Source of the DNA: Magnaporthiopsis rhizophila
Lineage: Eukaryota; Ascomycota; Sordariomycetes; Magnaporthales; Magnaporthaceae
Length of the DNA stretch: 64,000 nt
Direction of reading: 5' to 3'
NCBI GenBank assembly: GCA_003049465.1
Contig: PYSS01000145.1
Coordinates: 1 to 64,000 of the forward strand
In this document: one piece after another, positions 21,402-32,807 of the stretch
Layout of the letters: each line of letters starts with the position of its first letter
How positions within the stretch are numbered: position 1 is the first letter of the stretch
Notes under the pieces: model-generated
The model's input: only the letters and a program-made list of their open reading frames with translations
The model's database searches: none
Told to the model about the DNA's origin: nothing
Position numbers and translations under genes: made by a program

Positions 21402-22610
21402 GGCTGCTGCGAGATGACGTGCGTTCTGGTGGGATCGACCGAGTCAACGCTGGAGACGAGGAGGATGGGAGAGGTGGAGGGTGTCACAAGAAGTGAGTGA
21501 GGGATCGGCTGGGCTTTTTGGAGCAGAAGCCAAGCCTGCCCGGCCCGCTGATCTGGGCAGGTGCCGGTAGACGCCGCAATGCATGGTCCCCGGCACTGAG
21601 GGTAGGTGACATGGGTTGTTGGTGGCCCTGCTTGTGGGATCTGGCATCTGGCTGGCGATGCATGCGTGGTAAGGAGAGAGACACCGATTGGCTTGGTGGA
21701 CCCTGCATCTGTGCCTTTGGGGTTGGGCTTCGTCCTAGGAGGTTAAAGTTGGGAGGGTTCTGATGTGACTGCTTGGCGCTGACGCCCCCAAATAAAGTTA
21801 GATGGCTGGATTGTAAAGAAGAGTGTCCACTGGCAGTCCCTTCCATTCGGCCTGGCGACAGATTGCGGTCAGCCTTTCCATAAAATTAGGAGGCAAAAGA
21901 AGGCGGCGAGCGCTGGAGGGTATAGGAGATGCCAATTTCCAAGGTTTAGGGAGGAGGCGTGAGTTAGAGAATGCAAATCGCCAGCGAGCGGCACCCAACT
22001 AACACAAACCACGCCACAGTCGGTTGTTTAAACAGCAAATTCCCTTTCAAAACATCTGGAAAATGCAAACTCGGACTGGCTTTTACAATTAAAGCTACTG
22101 TCTATTGTCATCTCTTCCGGAGCTGGGTGTTCAAGGATTGGGAAAATAAATAATAAAAACATATAGCTAATTGGTTGACCGGAAGGCTGGAGTTAAAAGA
22201 TAGAAATGGGCAAATGTAGATTGTTTATAATTTATTTACCAGCAGCAAATCCCCCCGCCTGCCCTGAATAGAAAGCCTGGTGTCACACAAGGTCGGCCGA
22301 ATTAGGACTTATTGCCAGATTTCGTTAGCTGTATTATCAAATTCCTAACCGCCAAGGCTGATACGAAACCCACTAATGCCTAAGGTTCTCACTGTGGACC
22401 CCAACCCTATGCTGAGGCCAACAAAAACGCGGGTGGTCAGGCACCGTGCTCCCTCCTTCCTAACGCCAAACCACAACCACAACCACCAAAACTCGAGGTA
22501 GGTGCATCTTTAAAGCCTGCAGGCCGAGGCTGCGTGTCCTCGATAAACAAAGGTAGCTAAACTCTTCACCTAAATATATCCCAGAAGCACGACCGAACCA
22601 CATCGCCACC
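21402..22610. other. Divergent promoter region, 1.2 kb
   Basis: Shared upstream region of the lectin-like gene (-) and MED22 (+). The part at 22000-22350 is distinctly AT-rich (for example near 22140-22245) compared with the surroundings. No gene seen. Confidence 0.5.
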
Positions 22611-23400
22611 ATGGACCGAGGAGCGCTGGCCAACCTGCTCGGTAAGTGTACTAACCCAGCCCTGACAAGCATCTGCACCTGGCGAGGCAGACTCCCACCC
22701 GGAGAAGCCGCCAGGCAGCTTAATCTAACGGCGCGTGATGGCTCAGATCGGGAGCAAAAGACGCTGTCCGACATCCTCTCGCGGTACGGCGGCGTTATGA
22801 TGGCCGCCACCACTGGGGTAGACGGCCAGTCCACCGTCGGCAGCGCTGCATACAACAGCATGCAGATGGAGCTGGAGCTCAAGGGCCTTGTAAGCCCCCC
22901 CCACATCCCTGCCTTCCATCAACTTCCATCAACCGCGTCCCCACTCTCTCCTCTGTTGCCACCACTCATCTCCCACTTCTTCCCACCACCCATCACTCTC
23001 CTTCCACCCAATTATCAAAAACTCCAAACCACCCAACTAACCACCAACCTCGCCTTCGTCGCGATTTCTTTTCTTTCCCACTTGTCAGGTCAAATCGACC
23101 GAAGACCTCCTCACTCTCACACGTCTCCTCCGCGAGCTCTGGCTCGTTGGTCCGCTTATGAAGCCTGGCGAGGGTGAGCGCGTCGCGGAAGAGACCATCG
23201 ACGGCCACGTCCAGGCCACAGCTACTCTCATGGCTCATCTGCGCGAACAGTCGCGCAAGCAGCTCGTCGGTCCCACGGGTCAGTATGTCACTGCTCCCAT
23301 CGTTCCGCCGGGTCCGCTGCCGCCCGTGCCCGACGGCGCCGGGGTCAGCAGCAATGTGAACGACAATCCTCCTCCCGCCCAAGGACCTTCGGCCAATTAG
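22611..23400 (+). CDS. MED22: Mediator complex subunit 22 (Med22/Srb6)
   Basis: Three exons: 22611-22641, 22747-22889 and 23089-23400, giving 161 aa. The joins give MDRGALANLL-DREQKTLSDIL and ELELKGL-VKSTEDLLTLTRLL. Med22 is a head-module subunit of the Mediator coactivator that links transcription factors with RNA polymerase II. It forms a helical pair with Med11. The length, the N-terminal DREQKTLSDILSRY helix and the long second helix (STEDLLTLTRLLRELWLVG) fit fungal Med22. The C-terminal 40 residues are Pro/Gly-rich and disordered. A decayed copy of exon 3 lies at 15510-15620. The TAG stop at 23398 is followed in the same frame by a 473-codon ORF without another stop. Confidence 0.88.
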
Positions 23401-23433
23401 GATCTGGCCGTTGCGTCGGTGAGCCTTGAGAAG

Positions 23434-24855
23434 ATGGACAACGCGCATCTGCACAATCCTTCCATGTCTGCTTCTCAGTCATCCAACAACTCGCCCAATC
23501 TGCACAAAGACGAAGCGCACACTCTGGTTTCGTCGCCCAAAAAAAATCACCCATCTGCCTTGAACCTTGTCTGGACCGACTCTGAGAGTGAATCGGAGGA
23601 TCCCGCTCACAAGTCGACGGACCTGGACCTGGGAAAGTCTCTCCTCTGGACCGGCCCCGAGGGCTGCAACGCTGGAATGCTGGCCATCTGGGACGGCGAT
23701 TCTGCTGCTGCCTCGGACGCTGATGTCGGCATGTCGCACAACAATACCACCACTACTATCCAAGGCGTCGAGGACAATGACCTCGCCCCGACCGAGAATG
23801 GAAACCCGGGTCTTCCGCCTCGAGTTCCTACTCCCTTTCCTTTCCTCAAACCCACCAGATCCAAGGCTTCAGCATACAAGGCTCCAGCATACGAGGCTCC
23901 AGTCCTGCCTCGCTCTGCCGCTTGTCTGAGTCTCCCGAGCCTGACCAAGCCATGTTCGTCAGTCCTGGGCGCTCCTTCCGCAAGCACCCACGAGCCATCG
24001 ACCTGGCCCGTGCCTGCCATGCAGTACATGCCGGCTTCTGCCCTTAACCCCAACTCGCCTGGCCTTGTCACGTCTCCCCACAGAGAGATTTGGAACATGG
24101 GTCCTCCGGTTCTGCCTCGCTCGGCATTCCCATTCAATTCGTCGGAGCAGAACAGCCCTGGTGGTCCCCCGCTCTACGCCCCGAAGCCGGCAACCTGGCA
24201 CCAGCCGGCCCTGTATGACGGAACCCCGTCCAAGGCTCCCGAGCCTATGGGAGTACCCCTCGGGTTCCAGACTCATTCGACTGGCGCTGTCGAGCCGTCG
24301 TACTGGACCAATTTGCTCGACCCGGTCAAATCGGCAGGCGTTGCCAAGTCGCCAGTCCCGGCTACGTCGTCAGACGTCACGATGCCATCGGGTGTGGCCA
24401 GCTGGCAAGCCCCGATCCGCCGGCCAGGTCTCTCGAGAGACCAACAGGACTTTCTTGACAGACTCAAACGAGGATACCTGGATGGCAATTGGCGAAGGCG
24501 TGCCGACGAGATGTTCCCTCACTGCCGCCCAGCCACGGGCTGGCCTGACAACATCTTCACCCCGAAGGCGCTTCTGGACCTGTTGACCACTCCTGCGTCT
24601 CCTCCTCCGTCTCCCCCTTGGCCTCAACATGCCATGCTCGACCCCGCCAAGAAGCCAGGCCCGAGCATGCCTCCGCCGGTCCTGCCGCCCGGCACAGGCC
24701 CTGTCAACATCTTGGCGGGCCGCGGGCAGCTTCTGCCGCGGGGCGGCGCTCTCCGTGAGCAAATCCCCAACGCCCAGCCGCAGGGTTCTTACGTCGAGAA
24801 CCTGCGCCGGCAGGCTCGCGGCCTGCCGACCGTCCGCCCTGGCGATGGCCAGTAG
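23434..24855 (+). CDS. Large disordered Pro/Ser-rich protein directly behind MED22
   Basis: A single frame of 473 aa from the first ATG at 23434. The frame is open from 23401, directly after the MED22 stop and in the same phase. I do not recognise a family. The sequence is Pro/Ser-rich with low-complexity repeats: SAYKAPAYEAP, and two VLPRSA motifs (residues about 153 and 231). A C-terminal block looks conserved and folded (LSRDQQDFLDRLKRGYLDGN, then WRRRADEMFPHCRP). Codon bias is typical of local genes, so I think it is translated. It is unclear whether it has its own promoter (inside MED22), is a second cistron, or is a read-through extension. There is no membrane segment or signal peptide. 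Confidence 0.6.
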   Translation: MDNAHLHNPSMSASQSSNNSPNLHKDEAHTLVSSPKKNHPSALNLVWTDSESESEDPAHKSTDLDLGKSLLWTGPEGCNAGMLAIWDGDSAAASDADVGMSHNNTTTTIQGVEDNDLAPTENGNPGLPPRVPTPFPFLKPTRSKASAYKAPAYEAPVLPRSAACLSLPSLTKPCSSVLGAPSASTHEPSTWPVPAMQYMPASALNPNSPGLVTSPHREIWNMGPPVLPRSAFPFNSSEQNSPGGPPLYAPKPATWHQPALYDGTPSKAPEPMGVPLGFQTHSTGAVEPSYWTNLLDPVKSAGVAKSPVPATSSDVTMPSGVASWQAPIRRPGLSRDQQDFLDRLKRGYLDGNWRRRADEMFPHCRPATGWPDNIFTPKALLDLLTTPASPPPSPPWPQHAMLDPAKKPGPSMPPPVLPPGTGPVNILAGRGQLLPRGGALREQIPNAQPQGSYVENLRRQARGLPTVRPGDGQ

Positions 24856-25687
24856 CCGGGCGGGCGGCGAGGGGGCACAAGGAACGGTACAATTTGTTAG
24901 TAGGGACTGGGATCGGGATCGGGAGGGACAAGGGAAGGTATAAAAAATTAGAAAAAAAAAAAAAAAATTTTTAAAAATAAAAAATAAATAAAAAAAAAGT
25001 TGTTTTCTTTGTAACCACTAGTAGCACACGGGCTTTCATGGCGCGTGGGCTCGGGCCTCTGGCCTTGATTTTGGCCTCTCTTCGCCATCGCCCTACCTGC
25101 CGTGATGCCGTGATACCCGCGATATTTTGTGTATGCGTGTTTTTTATTTTTTTTTATTTTTTTTTATTAAAACATCTGGCAATGGACAAAGACTGGCGAA
25201 GGTAAGGAACATTGACATCAGAAAGATCGTGGAAACTTTGGCAAGTGGAGTATGTTGCTAACAAAGATTCCGCCAGCCCGGTCGTCAGAGCTCTCTTTTT
25301 ATCATCACCCACAGGCATGTAGATGACTATCATGCCCTTGGATCAGGAGCAAGACGGGCAGGGAACTTGGTTGTGGTTATTTGCAGCACTTTGGAACCAG
25401 GTACCTAGGTATGATCCCAAGTGATTGTCAAAAAACACATCAAACCAATGCCGCACCTTTTTGCGGCCTAATCCCTTTGTTTGACCCGTTGCCCCAGTTA
25501 AAGCTTCATCACTCGACCTTGGGGCTTGGCGGAGAGGCTATAGCCGTCTATCTAAACTTTTCCATCATACGAGACAAAACCGCTAGTTGTCCATCGTCTG
25601 TGCGATGTTGGACGCACTTGACTTGACGTCTACTGAGGATCTACCTCACTTGAAGAGAAAAGTGCACACCCAGGCCAACCTCGGCCC
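24856..25687. other. Intergenic between convergent genes, with A/T tracts
   Basis: Shared 3' flank of the 23434 ORF (+) and RIO1 (-). It has A-rich runs at 24943-25000 and T-rich runs at 25139-25167, consistent with polyadenylation regions or decayed poly-A. A palindromic CCTAGG lies near 25402. No gene seen. Confidence 0.55.
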
Positions 25688-27502
25688 TCATTTCTTTTTT
25701 CTTGAGCCGTTGGAGACGAGCTTCTTCTTCAGATGCTTGGGCATCTTCTCCTTGCGCTTCTCCCGTTTTGCGTCCTTGACAGCTTGTTTCTGCTCCTATG
25801 ACAGGGTTCGAGATGTGGTCAGTACATAGGATTGATGTGAAGAGATGGGACGGTAGCTGGGGATCACATGGCAGACCTTCTTCTCATCCTTGTCCTCAAA
25901 CCTCTTGCCCCTCGGCCGGCCCTTTTCGAACCTGCTCTCGTCCGCGCCGTCATCATCGCTGCCGGCAGAGGATGAAGAGCCGTCTTCAGAGCCCGAGGCT
26001 GCGCCTTCGGCGTCTTTGTCGTCCTTGTTCCGGATGACCTTGTCGGCCAGCAGGTTGCTGTAAACCAGATCGCCGCCCTCGCCACGCCCGACCTTTTGCG
26101 CGTCCTTCTCGATGTCGTAAACCTGCTCTAGCGTCTGCGGGATGTACTGGTTCCGGAACACCTCGTTGTCGACCTCGAGCTCGGCCAGGGCCTGGTCAGT
26201 GTCTGCGGCGGGCGGGCGGATCTCGTACAGATGTTCGATGGCGGCCGTCAGCTCGGGACCTTCCTCGACGGGCCCCTCGGGAGCCGTGATGAAGTTGAAG
26301 ACGGCCCGGTCGGCGAGGGTGTCGACGCCGTGGCGGCGGCGGAAGAAGTCGCCAACGTTCTTGATGTCCATGCGCAGGAACTCGAGCGACCGCGGGTGGT
26401 CGTGCTCGACGCTCTGCGACACGTCGATGATGTAGAGCCGGTCCTTGTGGTACAGGATGTTGTACTCGCTCAGATCCGCGTGCACGAGCCGGCAGACCTG
26501 GTACATGCGGCGCATGAGGCCGAGAAGCTGCATGTACAGGGCTCGCCAGCGGCGGTCGGCGGCGTCTTCGGTGGTGGTGGCTGGGTGCTGCTCATCGTCG
26601 AGATGGGCGTCGCGCAGGCGCGGGTAGGCCCATCCCTTCCGGTCGCCGAGAAAGGACATGACGAGAACGTGGAGCTTGAGCCGGATAGGCTCCGGACAGG
26701 GGATGCCGGCGGCGTGCAGGCGGCGCAGGTTGCGGAACTCCTTCTCGGCCCAGAGCTTGACCATCTTGCGGTTGTTGCCCTTCTCGGCGCCCGACCGGAA
26801 CCGGTGCTCGCCCGCGATGTACTTCTCGCGGTCCTTGAACACCAGGATGGCCGTCTTGTAGATCTTGACCGCGCGCTGGACGGTCGCCGCACCGCCGCTT
26901 CCGTCGTTGCCGTCTCCGTCAGGGTACGAGACGGCGCCGTAGACGTTGGCCTCCTTGCCCGTGCTGATGGCACCGTGGACCTCGGCCACGACGCCCTGGT
27001 TGATCAGCTGAAGCAGGATCATGCGCGTGCGCTGGTCCAGCACCAGCTCGCTCGTCGCCCTGTCCGACTTGTCCTTCTCACGTGTCTGGTCTTGCTTGAC
27101 GTCGTCGAGGCGGATCTTGGCCGCGTGTCTGGACAGCGCCGAGATCTGGTCGTCGACGCTGGCGAAGGTGTTTGCCGCCGGCTTCTGCACGTTCGTCCGG
27201 GGCAGCGCCGAGGCCGACGAGGCGCCATCTTGCAGCTGGCGTTGGCGGTTGTACGTCTTTGTGAGGTCTGTCGAGTTCGCTTCCCAGGCGGCGTCGTCGT
27301 CCTCGAAGATGTCGTCTAGGTAATCGTCGTCATCATCATCGCCGTAGTCTTTGTCCGCGGGGAGCTGGCCGTTTTCTCTGTTCGTGTGAGAGAGACTGCG
27401 CGGAATGGACTCGATGTCCTCGTAGCTCTGGGGGTAGGGAGGCTCGTGAGGATCTGATGGCGACCGTGCCGACGCAGCAGCAGTTGCTGGATCTGAGCCC
27501 AT
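25688..27502 (-). CDS. RIO1: Serine/threonine-protein kinase/ATPase RIO1
   Basis: Two exons on the minus strand: 27502-25877 and 25795-25688, giving 577 aa. The 81-bp intron removal adds a basic tail (KRKEKMPKHLKKKLVSNG). RIO1 acts in the last cytoplasmic steps of 40S ribosomal subunit maturation. Motifs: the ATP-binding loop STGKEANVY (180-188), AVKIYKT with Lys213, the catalytic LVHADLSEYNILYH (Asp343, Asn348) and metal-binding IIDVSQSVEHDHP (Asp360). These are diagnostic for RIO1 rather than RIO2. The N-terminal 100 residues are acidic, with an Asp run (DYGDDDDDDYLDD). The C terminus is Ser/Asp-rich then Lys-rich, as in other fungal RIO1 proteins. It is transcribed away from ATG17, with a short ORF in between. 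Confidence 0.95.
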
Positions 27503-27727
27503 GTTTGCGAGGCTGGGCTGGACGATTAGAAAGACGTCTTTCTAAAAAGAAGTAAAACAGCAGGTGGAAAATATCCGTTGGACTGCAGGCTTGTCTTTGT
27601 GGCAAGAGGGGGAAGCCAGACGGGATGGAAATTTTGTGCACCCCGCGCGCCCCGTCCGCCGCCGCCTTAGCCATGTGGAGTCATCGTGCTGTCATCCGCA
27701 GTCCCTACAACGGTTTAGGCGTCCCAC
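27503..27727. other. Upstream region of RIO1
   Basis: Short region between the RIO1 start and the small ORF at 27728, likely RIO1 promoter and leader. No other feature seen. Confidence 0.4.
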
Positions 27728-28201
27728 ATGCCGATCGTTCGAGTTCCAGGCGGAGACGACAAGGAAAGCAATGGCGAGCACTATGCAGGTGATATCGATC
27801 CAGATCACAATGGAGATGTCAGCCGAGACGGGAGACAGTCTAGCAATGCGGGCGGTCAGAATGGTTTTGTAATGCAGCCGGCATATTGGGGCCTTGACGC
27901 CAGGCCAAGAAGGGCCGGGGGCGCTCAGCCCCTGACTTCATTTCCACGCCCCAGCAGTCCCACACGCGAACTCATTTCTCTCCGACCAAAGCGGCAGCTA
28001 GAATTCAGTTTGGTGGAAGACGTCATCACGCCAGCATCCATCTCGTGGAGGAGACGACCAGAGAACAACGGCAGAAGGCATCTACTAACAGATGGTTTTG
28101 ATCTCAGAATAGGCACAACTGAAAACGAGCTGACTCATCAGGCACATTCCTCTTCGGATGGAAAGGAGGTCAGCAACGCTGATAGATCTGCCAATCTATG
28201 A
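27728..28201 (+). CDS. Small hypothetical protein, doubtful
   Basis: An open frame of 157 codons. The product is hydrophilic: first Gly/Asp-rich, then Pro/Arg-rich (SPTRELISLRPKRQLEFSL). No signal peptide, membrane segment or known motif. Codon third positions are less G/C-rich than in neighbouring genes. It lies in the RIO1-ATG17 divergent region and could be a lineage-specific gene, an upstream transcript of ATG17, or chance. Confidence 0.28.
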   Translation: MPIVRVPGGDDKESNGEHYAGDIDPDHNGDVSRDGRQSSNAGGQNGFVMQPAYWGLDARPRRAGGAQPLTSFPRPSSPTRELISLRPKRQLEFSLVEDVITPASISWRRRPENNGRRHLLTDGFDLRIGTTENELTHQAHSSSDGKEVSNADRSANL

Positions 28202-29009
28202 CAGCATTAGTTCCCGCGTCAACTCCCGACAAGCTAACGCTCCTGGCCTCGTTAGGAGATCGCCATGGTGGTAAGCTGCTGGATCCGATCCGTGACTCGA
28301 CCAGCAAAGTCAAATCACCATCACCTTGCCAACGGAGGTCATTGTGACACAGAGGCTTGCAACTTGGCTTCTGGCCTCTCCAGCTCCCACGATTCCGTCA
28401 TCCCCTGGCCCGGTTGTGTCACCCGCTCACCCGCTGCTGCTCCGCAAGCGGCGCACCCCGGACTGCAGCCCTGGCCATCCAGGTTGCCTGTTTACAGCTA
28501 GCCGATCTCCGCCATCCCCGGACCGCCCAGCACGATTCACCTTATCGGTGGGTCCTGGCTGCTGCCTGCAGCATGGATTTGAGCTCCCCGTCCGATCTTT
28601 ATCCAAAACCAGACGCTCCGCCGCCGCAGCTCTGAGCTCCATTTTCCCCAACCGACCCAAGCTTCGCCAACACCTGTCGACGCAGCTGGCATGCTCGCAG
28701 TCCCTGCCTAGCGAGCCGAGCCGCTTCGGTGTCCTTTGTCTGTTTGCCTTTGTTCTACGCGTCTGCGGATGCCTTTTCTATTCTATTCTTCATTTGTCGT
28801 TCATATGTAGATCTATTCTCTGTCCGTCAAGCCTCTGCTCCGCCTCGCCAGGCCATCCGCTAGTGTATTAGCGTCCTCATCGCCTTCCATCCAGGTATCT
28901 ACTTTGGCCCTTTCGCTCCGTCTTGTTAGGCGTCGTTTTCCGGCTTCTATGCGACTTGTTATTAACATCCCTCCAGCAGCTGTAGGATATACAAGTTACC
29001 TGGGCAAGC
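28202..29009. other. Upstream region of ATG17
   Basis: Pyrimidine-rich sequence at about 28720-28990 just before the ATG17 start is likely promoter and long 5' leader. Open frames here lack motifs. Confidence 0.5.
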
Positions 29010-31383
29010 ATGCCTTCCTCCGCCTCCGCCGAGGCCTCGTCCTCCTCGGCCGGCAGCTCCGGCGCGATGGCGAAACGCCGCCCTGCGCCCCAGCGCGACG
29101 ACCCCGATGCCGACCACCGCGAAGCCCCGTCCGCCGTCCCTCTCGAGCGTCTTGTCGAGTACCTGATGGAAGCCAAGCGCAGCCTGGCCTCGATGCACCA
29201 GCTCGTCCAGGCTGGCAACATGGTCGCGCGTGCCACCGACTACCACGAGCGAGCCGTCAAGCTGTCGGCCGACGGCAGCTTTTTGTACTGGGGCCTCTTC
29301 AGTCTGGTCCAGCAGCTGGATGCTATGAAGCGCGGCTTCATCCGGACGTACGAGAACCAGAAGAAGAAGTTCGACGACAACATATACCTGCTCGACGTCT
29401 CCGTCGGCCGCCTCACTGGCATCCTGGACAAGCTCGAGAACACGCCCGTGGACCCCGTCTTCAGGCCCGAGGGCGAGGAGCCCAAGAACCTCAAGGACTT
29501 TGTGGACGAGGCCAATGTACACAACCTGATCAATGCCTTGAAGGGCTGCATCAACGAGCTCAAGGTGCGTTTTTCGGCTCTGCTCCTCCGAGTGTTTTGT
29601 CTTCCGCCGCCCTGCTCCGCTGCCCATGCACATACACACCGCCTCGCCTCGCTCTGCACGACAGCACATCAGCAAGCCCCAGATCCAATGGATACCCTGG
29701 CTGGGTTTCACAACCTATTCCCGATTAGTAGTCGTCGAGTTGTCGTGCCTCTTCTATCGCCACCTCACCCGTCTCCGCCGTTGTGGCCCGTGTCCCTGAT
29801 CTGAGCCCTCTCCATTCTTTGGCTGGATGCCCAGGTTGCTCCCGCGCTGTAATGCCTCCGCATCCGCTACCCTGTCCAACACGTGTCCGCGTCTGTCTTT
29901 CTGCTCGCGTGCCGCCTTTGGTGCCTGCCTCTTATCGGCACACCCGTAAAACCCCAGCGCGCCTCCTTGACTGCTCGGCATAACAAGCGCTGGGCATCGA
30001 CTCCTCTCACCCACAAGTGTGCAGCATGTGTTATCTTCCCCTTGCTACTGTCATCCCGCGCGCCTCATCCATTTATCAGTGAGCCTTGCCTTGTTTGAAA
30101 TACCTGGCACAAGCACCAGCCATAAAAGAAGCCTAGCTCGCCCAGTTTTATCAGCGTGGCCACATGATCCAGACATGTTCTAGAGCCATGTGCCGTGGCC
30201 TCCCAGGATCCCAGCCACTGGGATCCCTAGGCGTAACACTTGCGTCTGTCAAGCTTGCCTTCATCATTTGTCACACTCAGACCATGCAGACTCTCCGTCC
30301 AAAACCTCGCCCCTCCTACTCACAATAAGACATGTGGAGATTTCGTGGTTGTCCATCCAAGCTCCTGCTGGCATTTTCCTGTGCTAATTTACCTAACAGG
30401 CAGCGGAAACATCCTTTGCTGGTGATATTTTCCGGCTCGAGACCGACATCACTGCGGTTAAGGCCAGGATGAAGGCGGTTGCCGTCCCGGATCTATCACC
30501 CTCACCAGATCATCTCATGCAGCTTTCCGAACGGTCGTTCCATATGAGCCAAACGCTAGTGTCCCTGACGCAACATTTTGACAAGTGCGTCAAGGCTGTG
30601 CGTGAATCCGAGGGTGGCATGGAGCTGGCGCTTAGGATAGACGCCGAGGCATCCGAGGAGGCATCGTACAACGACGGAGTCCAGCTGCCCAGCCTCACAC
30701 ACCGCCTCCAGCCCGACGACCACCCCAATCCCAAGCACGATCTCATGTCCTCGGCCGAGCTCAGTGAGCTGGTGCAGATCGTGGTCGAGGACGCGGCCGA
30801 GGTGCAGCCCACTGTCCGGGATATGTGGGCAACGCTAGAGAGCATGACCCCGATCCTAGCAGCGTCTCGGCAGCAGCTGGAGACTTGCGAGGGTGTCTGC
30901 ACGGCCCTCGTAAACGCCTTCTACCACGCCGAGAGCGTCCGGCGCAAGATGGCCAGCTACCAGGCTGCCGAGCGCGAGTTCCGGGAGCGCATCGCGGCCG
31001 AGCAGGACACCATAGACACATGCGAGTCGCAGGTCACAGAGCTAACGCGCTTCTACGAGGGCTACATCAACGCCTACGGCCAGCTCAAGACCGAGTACCG
31101 GAGGCGCCAGGCCCTCGACGAGAAGATTCAGGCCATCCTGCAAAAGGCGGCCGACGCGGTCGAGTTCTACCGCGAGCAGGACCGTGTAGCCCGCCAAAAC
31201 GTCGAGAGCTCCTTCGGCGCGTTTCTGCCCCGGGACCTCTGGGTCAAGATGGACGAACCAATGAGAGAATTCAGGGTGGTTATGGACGCCAAGAGCCTGG
31301 ATGCCGTACCAGCCACTGCACAGATGACTTCACCCGCGATGGCTCACGACGCTAGCGATTCACAAGAGCGCCCATCAAGTTGA
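29010..31383 (+). CDS. ATG17: Autophagy-related protein 17 (Atg1-complex scaffold)
   Basis: Two exons: 29010-29564 and 30400-31383, joined in phase 0 to give 512 aa. Atg17 is the crescent-shaped coiled-coil scaffold that, with Atg13 and Atg1, starts phagophore formation. Family blocks seen: LVEYLMEAKRSLASMHQLV, then the helix KRGFIRTYENQKKKFDDNIY, PVFRPEGEEPKNLKDFVDEA, and after the join INELK-AAETSFAGDIFRLE. Exon 2 is largely helical, with TRFYEGYINAYGQLKTEYRR and FLPRDLWVKMDEP typical of the C-terminal half. The first 40 residues are Ser/Ala-rich. The single intron of 835 bp is far longer than any other in the window. Its donor is GTGCGT and its acceptor CTAACAG. Confidence 0.92.
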
Positions 31384-32807
31384 CTCTAGAGCACCATCCC
31401 CAGTCTCCTCGTACGAGTTTGCTCCGCATCTTGACCTGAATAACGGACTTGTTTGGGATGTAGCGAATCCGTCTTATACGCTTCGGTTTGGCAACTTACG
31501 ACTCTTGGCTTCTAGGAGCGATATGCTGCCGCTTTACACTCGCCACTCAAAACACAGCTGAGCAGGCTTCTCGGCGACGAGGACAAACACCACACAGCAT
31601 AGATGCATTGGGTAAGAACGCACGCGAAGCAGTCATATTTCCCTTGCGTCTGTATGTTTTGTCATTCGATATGGCAACAGTCGACTCACTCGTGGATTTC
31701 CTCTTCTTTTTTGTGTATTTATCTCCCTCCTTCTTGTCTTGGGTCGCTTGGCCGACGAGCAATTGCGACACCCCTTCTGCCTTTCTAGATTGTCTTACAT
31801 AGTAAATTGGGGGCTCCCGGCATGATACCCACGGAAACAGCGGTCGGAATACGGCTTGTATATTATTGGCGTTGGGATACCTCTGGTTTACGTGTAATTT
31901 ATATAACAAAAATTATTGGAAAATATGCCTCGAGCGAATTCGTTTCCGTCGAGAGACTGTATCACAACGCTACATTCCAAAAGCATCGATATATATTCAA
32001 TAGCTTCCTTGCCTCTGGTAATTTCCAGTTCGTAGGCAACGCCGCATCTCACGGTCTTTTGCAGAAGCAGCACTTCGGTAGACCCCAGCAAGCAGGGCCA
32101 CATATACCTCCCGTCGGCTGCCCCGGTTGACATTGCAGCCTGCCCAGCCTGATACTCTTCGTATTTTCACTTCGCCCGTGTTTCGAGCTCTATATCCACA
32201 TCCACCATGCACATCCTGCGGCTGACCGCCACCGCCGCTACCGAGGAGACGACGGGGTCTCGGGCTTGTAAGTGTGCCGGTTCCACCCCAAAAAGACCAA
32301 AGGCGGAATCACACAGGGCAAGGCACAGACCTAAACTAAACTGACACAATCTTTCTCTTCATACGGCCAGAGCGAATCATCCGCCAGGGCCGGCTTTAAA
32401 AAAAAAAAAAAAAAGAAACGCCCCGGTGGGCAGTGCTTTCCTGCCGGGCGCGCCGAGGCAGAAGCTGGCGGCGGCGTTCCTCCCACGCACCATGGCACCT
32501 CGCGCCCTCCCGCGAGAAGATAAAGCGCGGGACGTGGCCGTTTGCGGCGGCCCGAGGTTCTCAACGTCGCTCGTCGGCGCACGCCACGATCCGATCACGC
32601 CGGGGTGTGCGATAAGCCGCCGCCGCACGGATGTGGGTGAAAAGGTTTAATGGTGGTTTGTAGCGGGGGGGACCGAGGTGGCACGGTTTATGTTGGGCTG
32701 GATGGGGATGCTTGGAGGGGGTTATGTCTGTGCAATTACCGGATATGGGCGCTTTCTGAAATCGTCTTACTTGTAGCCCGGAATGGAATCTCTAGATGAG
32801 CTACAGG
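31384..32807. other. Intergenic with a poly-A tract
   Basis: 3' flank of ATG17, then sequence without a convincing gene. A run of 17 A lies at 32398-32414. An ATG at 32206 followed 61 bases later by a perfect donor (GTAAGT) is tempting but leads to no supported second exon. Confidence 0.45.

Noticed and set aside
32206..32266. ATG with 61-base exon followed by GTAAGT
   Set aside because: The nearest acceptors give an immediate stop or a poly-Lys reading from the A tract; no product can be supported.
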